From Xanthomonas vasicola (GTDB taxonomy: Bacteria > Pseudomonadota > Gammaproteobacteria > Xanthomonadales > Xanthomonadaceae): 64,000 nucleotides of DNA. The notes beneath the pieces are model-generated. The model made no database searches, was not told the origin of the DNA, and saw only the letters and a program-made list of their open reading frames with translations. Numbering within the stretch: the first letter of the stretch is position 1; each line of letters opens with the position of its first letter. Made by a program: the position numbers and the translations under genes. This document shows positions 1 to 8,420 of the stretch, piece after piece. Location of the stretch: assembly GCF_000772705.2 (NCBI RefSeq), contig NZ_JSBW02000042.1, positions 1 to 64,000 on the forward strand, written 5' to 3'.

Positions 1-559
1 CATGCCGCTTGGCCAGCAGCACCAGCTTCTTGCGGGCCACCTCCAGCAGACGGCTGTCGGTCGGATAAGCGATCGCCTTTTCCTGCACCGTGGTATCCAC
101 GATCACCCGCGACAACTCGCGTGCGTCCACCGCCTGCATGGCATGCGCGGCGTTGATGGTGTGCGCCAGCAACTCTTCCATCCCCGCTTCGCCAAGCCGC
201 TGCCGCCAACGCGTCAGCGAGCTGGCATCGCACGGCAAGCGCGTCTGGAACACGACCTCGCCAGTGAAAAACTGCCAGTACGGATTTTCCAGCCAACGCT
301 CGCACACCGCTTCATCGGACAGGTCGTAGGCGTGCTTGAGGTAGAGCAAACCAGCGATCAGCCGCACCGGCAATGCCGGCCGACCGCCACCGGCCGGGGT
401 GGCCGGCAAGCGCGATGAAAGTGCTTGCTCCAACGCCGTCCACGGCATCCGTTGGCTCAGCTGCGCCAGCGGATGCTGCAGATCGATCTGATTCTCCAGA
501 CGCGAACGGAACAACTCGTCGGCGGGTCTGTCTTCGGCAGCAGGACGGCGTGTACGCAT
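1..559 (-). CDS. IS5-family transposase, N-terminal 186 residues (3' end beyond the window)
   Basis: Transposase that cuts and joins the ends of its insertion sequence. The frame is open from ATG at 559 to the window edge and begins MRTRRPAAEDRPADELF. The N-terminal part has the DUF772-type character of IS5 transposases, with motifs such as LIAGLLYLKHAYDLSDE and WLENPYWQFFTGE. The first acidic residue of the DDE triad is probably Asp155 in VIVDTTVQEKA; the remaining catalytic residues are off the window. No frameshift or stop is seen in the visible part, so the copy could be intact. It lies head-to-head with a truncated host gene on the opposite strand. Confidence 0.9.
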   Translation of the reverse strand, partial: MRTRRPAAEDRPADELFRSRLENQIDLQHPLAQLSQRMPWTALEQALSSRLPATPAGGGRPALPVRLIAGLLYLKHAYDLSDEAVCERWLENPYWQFFTGEVVFQTRLPCDASSLTRWRQRLGEAGMEELLAHTINAAHAMQAVDARELSRVIVDTTVQEKAIAYPTDSRLLEVARKKLVLLAKRH

Positions 560-668
560 GGGCGGAAATTGCAAGAAACCAGCCTTCAGCGTAGCGAACA
601 CTGGTAGTTTTAGCACGCCGGTGCAGACATCAAGGCCTTGCGGTCGTTGGGTGGTTGGGGTTTTTCAG
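1..668 (-). mobile_element. Partial IS5-family insertion sequence (IS1478-like), cut by the window edge
   Basis: This is the 5' part of an insertion sequence whose transposase reads leftward out of the window. The right terminus is not exactly defined: the transposase starts at 559, and recognisable host coding sequence resumes near 673. The element must therefore end in roughly 640-672, in a G/T-rich stretch at about 648-668. The other end and the target duplication are outside the window, so neither inverted repeats nor the duplication can be checked. The insertion has removed the front of the neighbouring esterase-cupin gene. The IS1478 name is from memory of the transposase; the IS5-family assignment is firmer. 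Confidence 0.75.
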
Positions 669-1212
669 GGGCGACTATTTCCTGTTCGTGCCCGACCAAG
701 GCAAGGCCGACGGCACTCACTTCAGCCGCGCCGGCGCCACCGCCATCGCCTGCCTGGTGGTGCACGGCTGGGTGCAGCTGCAGCCAGCGCTCAAACCGCA
801 GCTGCGTCGCGACGCCGATTGCGGTGTCGCGCCCGACATCGGCGCCCAACGCGCTGCACAGGCGCATCCCTCGCTGATGGTGCACGAGCGCGATCTCGCC
901 CGCGAACAACCCGGCCCGCATGGCGGCGCCGGCCCAACCACGGCGTATCCGTTCTTCGCCGACGCACCTGGGTTGAAATTCGTGCTGCGCAAACGCGTGC
1001 TGCACAAAGGCGCCGGCATCGGCCTGCACCTGCACAACAAGGATGAGATCTATTACATCGTCAGTGGGCGCGGTTTATACGCGCTGGACGGCAAGCAATA
1101 CGATGTCGCCGCCGGCGATGCATTGTTGACGCGGCCGGGCAGCACGCATGCCTTGCAGCAAACCGGCGAAGAGCCGCTGGTGCTGTTGCTGGCATATACC
1201 GCATCCAAGTAA
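655..1212 (+). pseudogene. 5'-truncated GDSL esterase (acetylesterase-like) fused to a C-terminal cupin domain
   Basis: Remnant of a hydrolase-cupin fusion. Recognisable protein begins near 673 (DYFLFVPDQGKADGTHFSRA). The DGTHF motif is the Asp-x-x-His block that ends GDSL/rhamnogalacturonan-acetylesterase domains, so the nucleophile part of the domain is missing. The last ~80 residues form a cupin: HLHNKDEIYYIVSG is motif 1, with its His-x-His and Glu metal ligands, and GDALLTRPGSTHAL is motif 2. The first codons (655-672) belong to the insertion sequence or its junction. No start codon with a ribosome site is convincing, so it is probably not expressed as an esterase. The cupin part itself looks intact. 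Confidence 0.75.
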
Positions 1213-1427
1213 CCGTCGCGCCTCATACGGCGCAGCTGTAATGAGGCGACGCCATATCTTTCATGCGCGCCGCTCTGTCACTCGGAACGGCCTGACTGCA
1301 GTGACCTGCTTCCATTTGCAGATTAGCGCGCCGGTGGATCGGCGAAGCGTGGCCGTTCGTATGAGTACCGTATTGCGGCAGTCGTCGCCGCGGCCGGGAG
1401 CAAACAGCTGCAAGCGTTTCAACAGCG

Positions 1428-2072
1428 TCAGGCTTTATCCACCCCGTAATGCGTCAACCCCAGGCGCGCCAGTTCGCCCGAGCGGCGGTAGTAAACCTCT
1501 TCCCAGCCATCCACGCGCTGGCGGTCGGTTTCGTTCATGGCATCGAGAATGTCTTCGATGCTGAGCAGGTTGGGATCTTCTTCCAGTCGCTCGAACACGG
1601 CGCCCAGGCCTTCGATGGCTTGGCGCAGTTGTGCCGCGCCCATCGCGGCCAGCCCCCGCACCGCATCCTCGCGGGTGGCGGCATCCCAGCGGTCGAAATA
1701 GCGCGCGTAGTCGCTCTCGCGCATGTCTGCGTCCAGGCGCGCCAACGCCACCAGTTCGCGTTCGCCAGGCGATAACGCGTCCAGACGTCCGCGCAGGCTG
1801 GTGAGTTTTGCCAGCGCCCGCGCGCTGCGGCGTCGCCACAGCAGCTCGGGCATGTTGAGCAGGCCTTCCGGGGTGGGCGGCGCTACTGCGGGCCAATTCA
1901 CCCCGAAGCCGTCTTCGGTGATCTGCCACTGCGCGCGCTGCGGCTGCGATGCCTTGAGCAATAACCGATGCGCCTGGATGGGCTCGTCGATGCGGATGCC
2001 GTTGGCCAGGGTGAACAGCAGGCGGGTGTCGTCCAGCTCCAAGCGCCGGATGCGCAGATGCGTCAGGTCCAT
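1428..2072 (-). CDS. Hypothetical protein, DUF2442-like N-terminus plus DUF4375/DMP19-like C-terminus
   Basis: 214-residue soluble protein of unknown function. The first ~75 residues (beginning MDLTHLRIRRLELDDTRLL) resemble DUF2442, a small domain that binds no known ligand. The rest is helical and acidic (for example SDYARYFDRWDAATREDAV and LLSIEDILDAMNETDRQ) and fits the DMP19/DUF4375 type, which is found in polyimmunity-like and other accessory proteins. There is no signal peptide or membrane segment. The ATG at 2072 has only a weak ribosome site. It is transcribed convergently with the truncated esterase and in the same direction as phhA, 141 bp downstream of it. Domain names are tentative, but the reading frame is secure. 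Confidence 0.7.
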   Translation of the reverse strand: MDLTHLRIRRLELDDTRLLFTLANGIRIDEPIQAHRLLLKASQPQRAQWQITEDGFGVNWPAVAPPTPEGLLNMPELLWRRRSARALAKLTSLRGRLDALSPGERELVALARLDADMRESDYARYFDRWDAATREDAVRGLAAMGAAQLRQAIEGLGAVFERLEEDPNLLSIEDILDAMNETDRQRVDGWEEVYYRRSGELARLGLTHYGVDKA

Positions 2073-2213
2073 TGAGCCAAGGCGGTGTGGGGAGGTTTGA
2101 CCTTAGTCTGCGTTGGCAACGGTGTCGAGTAGGCGTACGTCACATCGCAGCTTCACCACCGCGCGGCGTTGCAGCTCGCAGCGGCCGGCGGTGCGTTATT
2201 CCATACAGTTGCC

Positions 2214-3104
2214 TCACACGTCGCCGTCACGGCTCCACCCCTCGCCGCTGCCACGCTGGATCACCCGATCGGTCGGCAGCACATCGCCGGCCGGCACCTG
2301 CGTCTGTTGCGCAAGATCGGCATAAATCGGCGTGAAGTCCGGCGCGGTGGCCTCCATCAGCTGCGCAAAGCTGTCGATGACGAAATAGGTCTTCTGGAAG
2401 CTGTCGATGCGGTAACGCGTGCGCATGATGCGTTGCAGGTCGAACCCGACGCGGTTCGGTGCTGCCGATTCCAGCGAATGCAGCGATTCGCCCTTGGACG
2501 ATACGATGCCCGCGCCATAGATGCGCAGGCCGTGCGGCGTGTCGATCAAGCCGAATTCCACCGTGTACCAGTACAACCGGGTGAGGTTCTGCAGCGCATC
2601 CGGGCCGATGCCGTGCGCCTTGACCCCGCCGCGACCATAGGCCTGCATGAAGTTGGCAAACAGCGGATTCATCAACAACGGCACGTGCCCGAACAGGTCA
2701 TGGAACAGGTCCGGTTCGGCGATGTAATCGATCTGATCGGGGCGGCGGATCCACCACGTCACCGGGAAGCGCTTGTTGGCCAGGTGATCGAAAAAATCCA
2801 GCTCCGGCAGCAGGCCCTGCACGCCGACCAGGGTCCAGCCGGTGGCGGCTTGCAACACCTCGTTAAGCGCATCGAAGCGCGGAATGTGCGTCTGGCCCAT
2901 GCCCATCGCGTCCTGCGCCTGCAGGAATTCGTCGCAGGCGCGACCGACCAGCAACTCGCGCTGGCGCCGATACAAGGTGCCCCACGTGGCGTGATCGTCG
3001 GCGCTGTAGCTTTCCCACGGCTGCTCCACCACGGCGGTGGTGTAGACCGGCACATAGCCTTTATCGGTGAGTTGGTTTTCAACGCGTTGCGGGGCGGTAT
3101 TCAT
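2214..3104 (-). CDS. phhA: Phenylalanine-4-hydroxylase
   Basis: Iron- and pterin-dependent monooxygenase that converts phenylalanine to tyrosine, the first step of phenylalanine breakdown. The protein is 296 residues, the usual length for bacterial monodomain enzymes, when started at ATG 3104 (MNTAPQRVENQL). An in-frame start at 3155 would add 17 atypical residues. The facial-triad iron ligands are visible: two His in HDLFGHVPLL and Glu in YWYTVEFGL. The substrate-loop region TPHGLRIYGAGIVSSKGES is also conserved. It is divergent from the Lrp/AsnC regulator at 3231, which probably controls it through the inverted repeat between them. No pterin-carbinolamine dehydratase gene is adjacent. Confidence 0.96.
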   Translation of the reverse strand: MNTAPQRVENQLTDKGYVPVYTTAVVEQPWESYSADDHATWGTLYRRQRELLVGRACDEFLQAQDAMGMGQTHIPRFDALNEVLQAATGWTLVGVQGLLPELDFFDHLANKRFPVTWWIRRPDQIDYIAEPDLFHDLFGHVPLLMNPLFANFMQAYGRGGVKAHGIGPDALQNLTRLYWYTVEFGLIDTPHGLRIYGAGIVSSKGESLHSLESAAPNRVGFDLQRIMRTRYRIDSFQKTYFVIDSFAQLMEATAPDFTPIYADLAQQTQVPAGDVLPTDRVIQRGSGEGWSRDGDV

Positions 3105-3163
3105 GCGGCGGCACTTCCGATGATCAGCGCTCACCTTAGCCGGATGTGTGCGCAACGGGATTG

Positions 3164-3202
3164 CGAATCTTGTGTGGCGCGGCCGTAATAGCGCAAGATT
3201 CG
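3164..3202. promoter_or_regulatory. 9-bp inverted repeat between phhA and the Lrp/AsnC regulator (candidate operator)
   Basis: CGAATCTTG at 3164-3172 and its exact complement CAAGATTCG at 3194-3202 are separated by 21 bp, so the arm centres are 30 bp apart, about three helical turns. It is the only clear dyad in the 126-bp divergent intergenic region. Lrp/AsnC proteins commonly bind such spaced dyads as dimers of dimers, and phhA-linked family members are known to activate phhA in response to aromatic amino acids. Binding here is inferred. Confidence 0.5.
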
Positions 3203-3230
3203 TGCGTCATCGCCTGCTGCTGCGCAACAT

Positions 3231-3713
3231 ATGGATCAGCCCATCGCTCTGGACCGCACCGATTTGCGCTTGCTTGCCTTGCTGCAGAACCAGGGGCGCA
3301 CGAGCAATGCCGAGCTGGCCGTGCAGGTCAATCTGTCTGCATCTGCATGCCTGCGACGTACCCAGCGGTTGGAGGCTGCCGGCATCATCGCCGGCTATGG
3401 CGCGCGCCTGGATGCCCGCGCGCTGGGGCTTGGCTTGCAGGCTTTCGTGCGTGTGCAGCTGGAGCAGCACGGCCAGGCCGATATCGAACATTTTGCCGAA
3501 GGCGTGCGCGGCTGGGATGAGGTGGTGGCGTGTTGGGCGCTCACCGGCGACATGGATTATCTGCTGCAGGTGCAGGTGCGCGACCTCGAACATTTCTCGC
3601 GGTTTCTGCTCGATCGCCTGCTCAATGCCACTGGTGTGTCGGATGTGAATTCCAGCTTCGTGTTGCGCACGGTGAAAGCGCCGGAAGGTCTGCCGCTGTC
3701 GCATCTGGCATAA
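3231..3713 (+). CDS. Lrp/AsnC-family transcriptional regulator (probable regulator of phhA)
   Basis: 160-residue leucine-responsive-type regulator. The winged helix-turn-helix occupies residues ~6-60 (LDRTDLRLLALLQNQGRTSN, then AELAVQVNLSASACLRRTQR). The RAM/AsnC ligand-binding and oligomerisation domain follows at ~70-150, containing the usual acidic ALTGDMDYLLQVQV strand. The length is normal for the family. The ATG at 3231 lies 126 bp from the phhA start in divergent orientation, a common arrangement for amino-acid-responsive regulators of phenylalanine hydroxylase. It probably also regulates itself through the shared dyad at 3164-3202. The ligand is likely an aromatic amino acid, but this is inferred only from the neighbour. 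Confidence 0.93.
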   Translation: MDQPIALDRTDLRLLALLQNQGRTSNAELAVQVNLSASACLRRTQRLEAAGIIAGYGARLDARALGLGLQAFVRVQLEQHGQADIEHFAEGVRGWDEVVACWALTGDMDYLLQVQVRDLEHFSRFLLDRLLNATGVSDVNSSFVLRTVKAPEGLPLSHLA

Positions 3714-3835
3714 GCGGGCCGAAGGGCTGAAGACGCATTGCCTTGCGCGGGTGATGCAACGCTGCAGGCAGCCGCCGCATGTGGTGCGACTTCTCGCTGG
3801 CATGCAAGAAATGTCCGGTTGCTTGCCCCGCAAAC

Positions 3836-3854
3836 GATAACGATTTACATTTAA
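3836..3854. promoter_or_regulatory. Fur-box-like site upstream of the TonB-dependent receptor
   Basis: GATAACGATTTACATTTAA matches 12 of 19 positions of the classical Fur consensus and stands out as an AT-rich patch in GC-rich sequence. It lies ~150 bp upstream of the receptor start. Iron repression is expected for a siderophore receptor, but the match is imperfect. Confidence 0.4.
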
Positions 3855-4006
3855 CTCACATCTTGGCCGCGTCCGGCCATGTCGTTCGTGTCGCATCGCC
3901 AGCCCCTGCAGGGTCAGCCAGTCGGTTCGAGTGGACGCCCGCGTGTGCCTGTGCCTTTCCCTGTTGCGTGACGCGTTGCGTCCGCAGCGATCGACGAGAA
4001 CCCCCC

Positions 4007-6220
4007 ATGTCTGCTGCCATCGCTCCCCTTGGCCTGTTGTCTGCCGCGCTGCTATGCGCGCTGTCGACCTTGGCTTCCACCGCGTACGCCGACGAGGTCG
4101 CCGATGCGACCAACGCCAAGACGCTCGATCAAGTCAGCGTCAACGGTACGGTGAGCCGCGCGCAACCGGCCACCACCACGCGCTTGCCGCTGACCCTGCA
4201 GGAAACGCCGCAGTCGGTCAGCGTGATTGGGTTGCAGCGGTTGGAAGAGCAATCGCTTTTCAGCATCGACGATGTGATGCGTCACGTCACAGGCGTCAAC
4301 GTGTCGTTCTACGACACCCAGCGGCCGTTGTATTTCGCGCGTGGCTTCCAGATCACCGATTTCCAGGTCGATGGCTTGCCGACCTACAGCGGCGCCACCA
4401 ATCAGGAATACGACACGGTCTTCTACGACCGCATCGAAGTGATCCGTGGTGCCAATGGCCTGCTCAGCGGTGCGGGCATTCCCTCGGCCACGGTCAACCT
4501 GTTGCGCAAGCGCCCCGGCAAGGACTTCGACGCCTCGTTTGCAGTGAGCGCGGGCACCTGGGACTTCCGCCGCATGCAGGCCGATGTCAACGCGCCGCTG
4601 ACCGAAGACGGGCGTTTTCGCAGCCGCGTGGTGGCCGCCTGGCAGGACCGCGATTACTACTACGACCGCTACCACGACAACAAAATGTCGGGCATGGCGG
4701 TGCTGGAAGGCGACCTGACCGAGAGCAGCACGCTCACCGTGGGCTACCAGCGCCAGGACAACACCCCGGTGGGTTCGACCTGGGGCACGGTGCCGTTCTT
4801 CGCTGCAGACGGCTCCTACGCCAACCTGTCGCGCTCGACCAACATGGCGCCGGAATGGACGCGCTGGCAGCGCGAGACCAGCACCGCGTTCGCCAACCTG
4901 GAACAACGCATTGGCGAGGACTGGTTACTGCGCGTCAATACTGCCCACACCAAGGGCACGGTGCAGAGCTTGCGCGTGTACGGCACCGGTTACCCGGCCG
5001 CCGATGGCAGCGGGGTGTTTCTACGCACCGGCGCCGGCCAAACGCAGGACACGCGCGACAGCGTCGACGTGTATCTCTCCGGCGGGTTTGCGCTGTTCGG
5101 CCACCAGCAAGATGTGGTGATCGGCGGCAGCTGGCAAGACCTGCAATCGACCACGTATAGCGTGGCGCAGCGCTATCCTGCCGATTGGGCGAGCTGCCCC
5201 AATGCGTTTGGCCCGCCCGAGCGCTGCTATTTCATTCCCAACATCCGCAACTGGAATGGCGATGCGTCCGAAGTGACGTATACGCGCACCGGCGCGCGTG
5301 GCGAGGCACGCACGACCCAGCGCGGTGTGTATGCATCCACACGCTTTCGGCTGGCCGACCCGCTGTCGTTGATTGCCGGCGCGCGACTGAGTTCGTGGGA
5401 AACGCGCACCCAGGCTTTCGATGCCAGCGGCACGTACACCGGCACCAGTGGCCGCTATGAAGTGAGCGACGAAGTCACCCCGTACGTGGGGCTGGTCTAC
5501 GACATCGTGCCGGATGTGTCGGTTTACGCCAGCTACACCGAAATCTTCAACCCGCAGAATTACCGCGACAAGGACAACAACCTGCTTGCACCGGTGGACG
5601 GCTCCAACCTGGAAGCCGGCATCAAGGCGCAGTTGTTCGATGGTTATGCGATGGCCACCGCCGCCGTGTTCGAGGCCAAGCAGGACAACTACGCAGTGCG
5701 CGACATGACCCAGCCGGAGGCCTCGCTACCGGATGGCAGCTCGGCGTACATCGGCGTGGACGGCACCAAGAGCCGCGGCTGGGAAGTGGACTTCAATGGC
5801 GAGGTGCTGCCCGGTTGGACCATCAACGCCGGCTACACCCACGTCAAGGTGACGCGCGCGCCGACCGATGCGATCTACGCTAATCTGCCCGAAGACTACC
5901 TGCAGCTTTCCACCCAGTGGCGCCTGCCGGGCGCATGGGACCGGTTGAGCATCGGCGGCGGCGTGAGCTGGCAGAGCGCGGTGCGCGGCTTCAATATCGA
6001 ACGCCCCACCGGTGACGGCAGCGGCGCCACCACGCCGGTCACCGTGGTGCAGAACCCGTATGCGCTGGTGCATTTCAATGCCAACTACCGCATCAGTGCG
6101 CAGTGGACCGCATCGCTTGCGGTGCGCAATGCGTTCGATAAAACCTATTGGGCGAATCTGGATTATCAGAACTACGGCGAACCGCGTTTTGTCAGCGTGT
6201 CGCTACGTTGGCGTTACTGA
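4007..6220 (+). CDS. TonB-dependent siderophore receptor (FhuE/FpvA-like)
   Basis: Outer-membrane gated channel that imports a ferric siderophore using TonB energy. From ATG 4007 it is 737 residues. A signal peptide covers residues 1-28 (cleavage after STAYA). A plug domain follows at roughly 50-165, with QETPQSVSVIGLQRLEEQ and the characteristic YDRIEVIRGANGLLSGAG. The C-terminal 22-strand barrel ends in the aromatic tail SVSLRWRY. The QETPQSVSV motif marks the siderophore-receptor subfamily (TIGR01783-like). The frame stays open upstream to 3779, but those residues have no signal-peptide character. No biosynthesis or sensor gene is adjacent, so the ligand may be a foreign siderophore. A Fur-like site lies upstream. 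Confidence 0.95.
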   Translation: MSAAIAPLGLLSAALLCALSTLASTAYADEVADATNAKTLDQVSVNGTVSRAQPATTTRLPLTLQETPQSVSVIGLQRLEEQSLFSIDDVMRHVTGVNVSFYDTQRPLYFARGFQITDFQVDGLPTYSGATNQEYDTVFYDRIEVIRGANGLLSGAGIPSATVNLLRKRPGKDFDASFAVSAGTWDFRRMQADVNAPLTEDGRFRSRVVAAWQDRDYYYDRYHDNKMSGMAVLEGDLTESSTLTVGYQRQDNTPVGSTWGTVPFFAADGSYANLSRSTNMAPEWTRWQRETSTAFANLEQRIGEDWLLRVNTAHTKGTVQSLRVYGTGYPAADGSGVFLRTGAGQTQDTRDSVDVYLSGGFALFGHQQDVVIGGSWQDLQSTTYSVAQRYPADWASCPNAFGPPERCYFIPNIRNWNGDASEVTYTRTGARGEARTTQRGVYASTRFRLADPLSLIAGARLSSWETRTQAFDASGTYTGTSGRYEVSDEVTPYVGLVYDIVPDVSVYASYTEIFNPQNYRDKDNNLLAPVDGSNLEAGIKAQLFDGYAMATAAVFEAKQDNYAVRDMTQPEASLPDGSSAYIGVDGTKSRGWEVDFNGEVLPGWTINAGYTHVKVTRAPTDAIYANLPEDYLQLSTQWRLPGAWDRLSIGGGVSWQSAVRGFNIERPTGDGSGATTPVTVVQNPYALVHFNANYRISAQWTASLAVRNAFDKTYWANLDYQNYGEPRFVSVSLRWRY

Positions 6221-6420
6221 GGTCGATGGCGATGCAGGCGCCTGAGTGAGGCATGGCGCCGAGCGATGACAATTGGCAGAGTCTTTGTGCCGTTGCAGTC
6301 GTTCCAACGCCCCGCTTCACGCGGAGCTTTCTTGTGCTTGCGCCAGTCGCCGGCGACGCGTAGCAGCGCGCCGATCAACGTTTTGTACGATGACGGTGTA
6401 CCCAGACCTCGCAAAGGCGA

Positions 6421-6705
6421 TCAACTGAGACGTCTGCGGCGGATCTGCTCGCGTTCGTCTGCCGTCAGATCATCAATGTGGATGTAGTGGACGCCTAGAC
6501 CGCGTGGTGCGCTCAGAAGCTGCGATTCGCTCTCGTCCTGGCTATTGTCGGGCGAAGAGATCAGGCCAACGATCGTTCCATGCGGGGCCACCCGCCATAG
6601 CGCCACGCGCTGGAAGACGCGTGGCTCATCGGCCTCGGCAGCTTGTGGATAGATGGCGTACCAACCATCGGCAGGCAGGTAGCGATAAGAACCGTAGTCG
6701 TTCAT
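6421..6705 (-). CDS. Small hypothetical protein (94 aa)
   Basis: Short soluble protein of unknown function, with ATG at 6705 preceded by a purine-rich AGAGAC ribosome-site candidate. It starts MNDYGSYRYLPADGWYAIYP and ends in a basic, charged tail (LTADEREQIRRRRLS). Amino-acid use looks like real protein (aromatic, mixed polar), unlike the out-of-frame shadows around it. The frame extends upstream to 6801, but the added residues lack conservation-like character. There is no signal peptide, membrane segment or recognised domain. It stands alone, convergent with the TonB receptor. Confidence 0.55.
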   Translation of the reverse strand: MNDYGSYRYLPADGWYAIYPQAAEADEPRVFQRVALWRVAPHGTIVGLISSPDNSQDESESQLLSAPRGLGVHYIHIDDLTADEREQIRRRRLS

Positions 6706-7111
6706 AGCGTCTCTAGGCGGATGCGAGATGACGCTCTGATTGTCGATATACGCGGGTAGGCGGGATGCGGGAGTTTCTGATTTGGCGCTGCAGCTACGCA
6801 TCGGGCCATCTGGGCTTCGCTGCTGCGAGAAGGGTTTCGCGCATGACGCTCAGAGCACCGGATGGGCTGCGAGAGCTAACAGCTACGTGTGGCGGGGCGT
6901 TGGGACGGCCAAGCCGCACCTGAGCGGTCGACGCTGGCACCCTGCTCGCAATGCCAATGCGAGCGTGCCGATCGACTCCTCCCGGAGAATTCTTACGGCG
7001 ACAACGCGTTAGGACGCAATCGGCTATTTTTTACCGGGCGAATCCTGCCTTCCCCTCGCGGTCAAAAATGCATAGCTGCAATAATTATATCCTGGGAACA
7101 GGAGGACTAGA

Positions 7112-7207
7112 GTGGCCGCTCAACCACCACCTCGGGTATCTCATGATCATGCCTTCGCGCCTTTTGCGTTTAACGCTTGGTGTCAGCGTCTGTGTGGCCG
7201 CAACTAG
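7112..7207 (+). CDS. Possible 31-codon leader ORF overlapping the start of the lytic transglycosylase
   Basis: The best Shine-Dalgarno sequence in the area, AGGAGG at 7100-7105, is followed six bases later by GTG at 7112. That GTG opens a 31-residue frame different from the transglycosylase frame and stops at TAG 7205-7207, 65 bp inside the downstream gene. The peptide begins VAAQPPPRVSHDH and has no recognisable function. It may be a translational leader, or the ribosome site may simply be a relic of an altered start region. Confidence 0.3.
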   Translation: MAAQPPPRVSHDHAFAPFAFNAWCQRLCGRN

Positions 7208-8420
7208 CGTAGCAGCGCAAGCCATCGCTCCCGAAACAACCGCATCCTCCGTAACCGACGCCGGTGGGCAACAGCAGGATTCCGCACCCACTGCGAGCTT
7301 CGAACAGTGGCTGGCCGACTTCCGCCAGCGTGCGCTTGCCGCCGGCATTGAAGCCACCACGCTGGATAATGCATTCGCTGGTGTCACACCCGATCCATCG
7401 GTGCAGAAACTTGATCAACAGCAACCCGAATTCACCAGCTATCTATGGGACTATCTCGACGCGCGTGTTACACCTTCCGCCATCCAGGAAGGACAGCAGC
7501 TGCTGATCAGCCAGCACGCCCTCTTCGAGAAGTTGCGGCAGCACTATGGTGTGGATCCGGGCATTCTGACCGCCATCTGGAGCATGGAAAGCGGGTACGG
7601 CACGCAGATCGGGGACTTTTATGTCATTCGCTCGCTGGCGACATTGGCGCATGAGGGGCGGCGCACCACATATGGCAACACGCAGCTGCTTGCGGCCCTG
7701 CAAATCCTGCAGACGGAAAAAAGCATTGCTCGCTCACAACTGGTGGGTTCGTGGGCCGGCGCCATGGGACAGACGCAATTCATTCCGAGCACCTATCGCG
7801 ACTACGCCGTCGACGAGGATGGCGACCAGAAGCGGGATGTCTGGAATTCCAAGGCGGACGCGTTGGGCTCTGCGGCGAATTATCTCAAGCAGAACAATTG
7901 GACCAGCGCTGTTCCCTGGGGCCAGGAAGTCCATCTGCCAGCCGGCTTCGACTACGCGCAGGCCGACCTGACGATCAAGAAGACCGTCGCCGAATGGCAG
8001 CGCCTGGGCGTGGCGTCCCGCAAGCCGATTGCACCCGCACTGGCGCAGCAGCAGGCATCGGTGTTATTGCCCACCGGATACCGCGGCCCGGCCTTCCTGG
8101 TGTTCGATAACTTCCGCAGCATTCTGCGCTACAACAATTCCACCGCCTATGCCCTGGCGGTCGGCTTGCTGGCAGATGGCTATGCGGGCAGGGCCGGGGT
8201 CGAGCAACCCTGGCCTAAAGACGATCCGCCGCTCAATAGCACGGCCCAGATCACCGAGCTGCAGCAGAGACTGACCGATAAGGGATTCGACGTGGGCGGC
8301 ATCGACGGTGTGCTGGGGGCGCAAACTCGCCAGGGAATCCGTGCATTCCAGCGTAGCCAGCAATTGCCGCAGGACGGTTACGCCAGTACGTCGCTGCTGG
8401 CGCGGCTGCGGGCCGCCTGA
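7143..8420 (+). CDS. mltB: Lytic murein transglycosylase (MltB family, GH103) with C-terminal peptidoglycan-binding domain
   Basis: Periplasmic enzyme that cleaves glycan strands of peptidoglycan to 1,6-anhydro-muropeptides. From ATG 7143 it is 425 residues with a signal peptide ending near residue 27 (SVCVAATSVAAQA). There is no lipobox, so it is soluble or loosely attached, unlike E. coli MltB. The catalytic Glu lies in IWSMESGYGTQIGDF, and the GH103 signature GSWAGAMGQTQFIPSTY is present. A PG_binding_1 repeat occupies residues ~365-420 (QRLTDKGFDVGGIDGVLG). The ATG at 7149 is an equally possible start. The nearest strong ribosome site serves an out-of-frame GTG at 7112, so initiation of this gene may be coupled to that leader. 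Confidence 0.93.
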   Translation: MIMPSRLLRLTLGVSVCVAATSVAAQAIAPETTASSVTDAGGQQQDSAPTASFEQWLADFRQRALAAGIEATTLDNAFAGVTPDPSVQKLDQQQPEFTSYLWDYLDARVTPSAIQEGQQLLISQHALFEKLRQHYGVDPGILTAIWSMESGYGTQIGDFYVIRSLATLAHEGRRTTYGNTQLLAALQILQTEKSIARSQLVGSWAGAMGQTQFIPSTYRDYAVDEDGDQKRDVWNSKADALGSAANYLKQNNWTSAVPWGQEVHLPAGFDYAQADLTIKKTVAEWQRLGVASRKPIAPALAQQQASVLLPTGYRGPAFLVFDNFRSILRYNNSTAYALAVGLLADGYAGRAGVEQPWPKDDPPLNSTAQITELQQRLTDKGFDVGGIDGVLGAQTRQGIRAFQRSQQLPQDGYASTSLLARLRAA

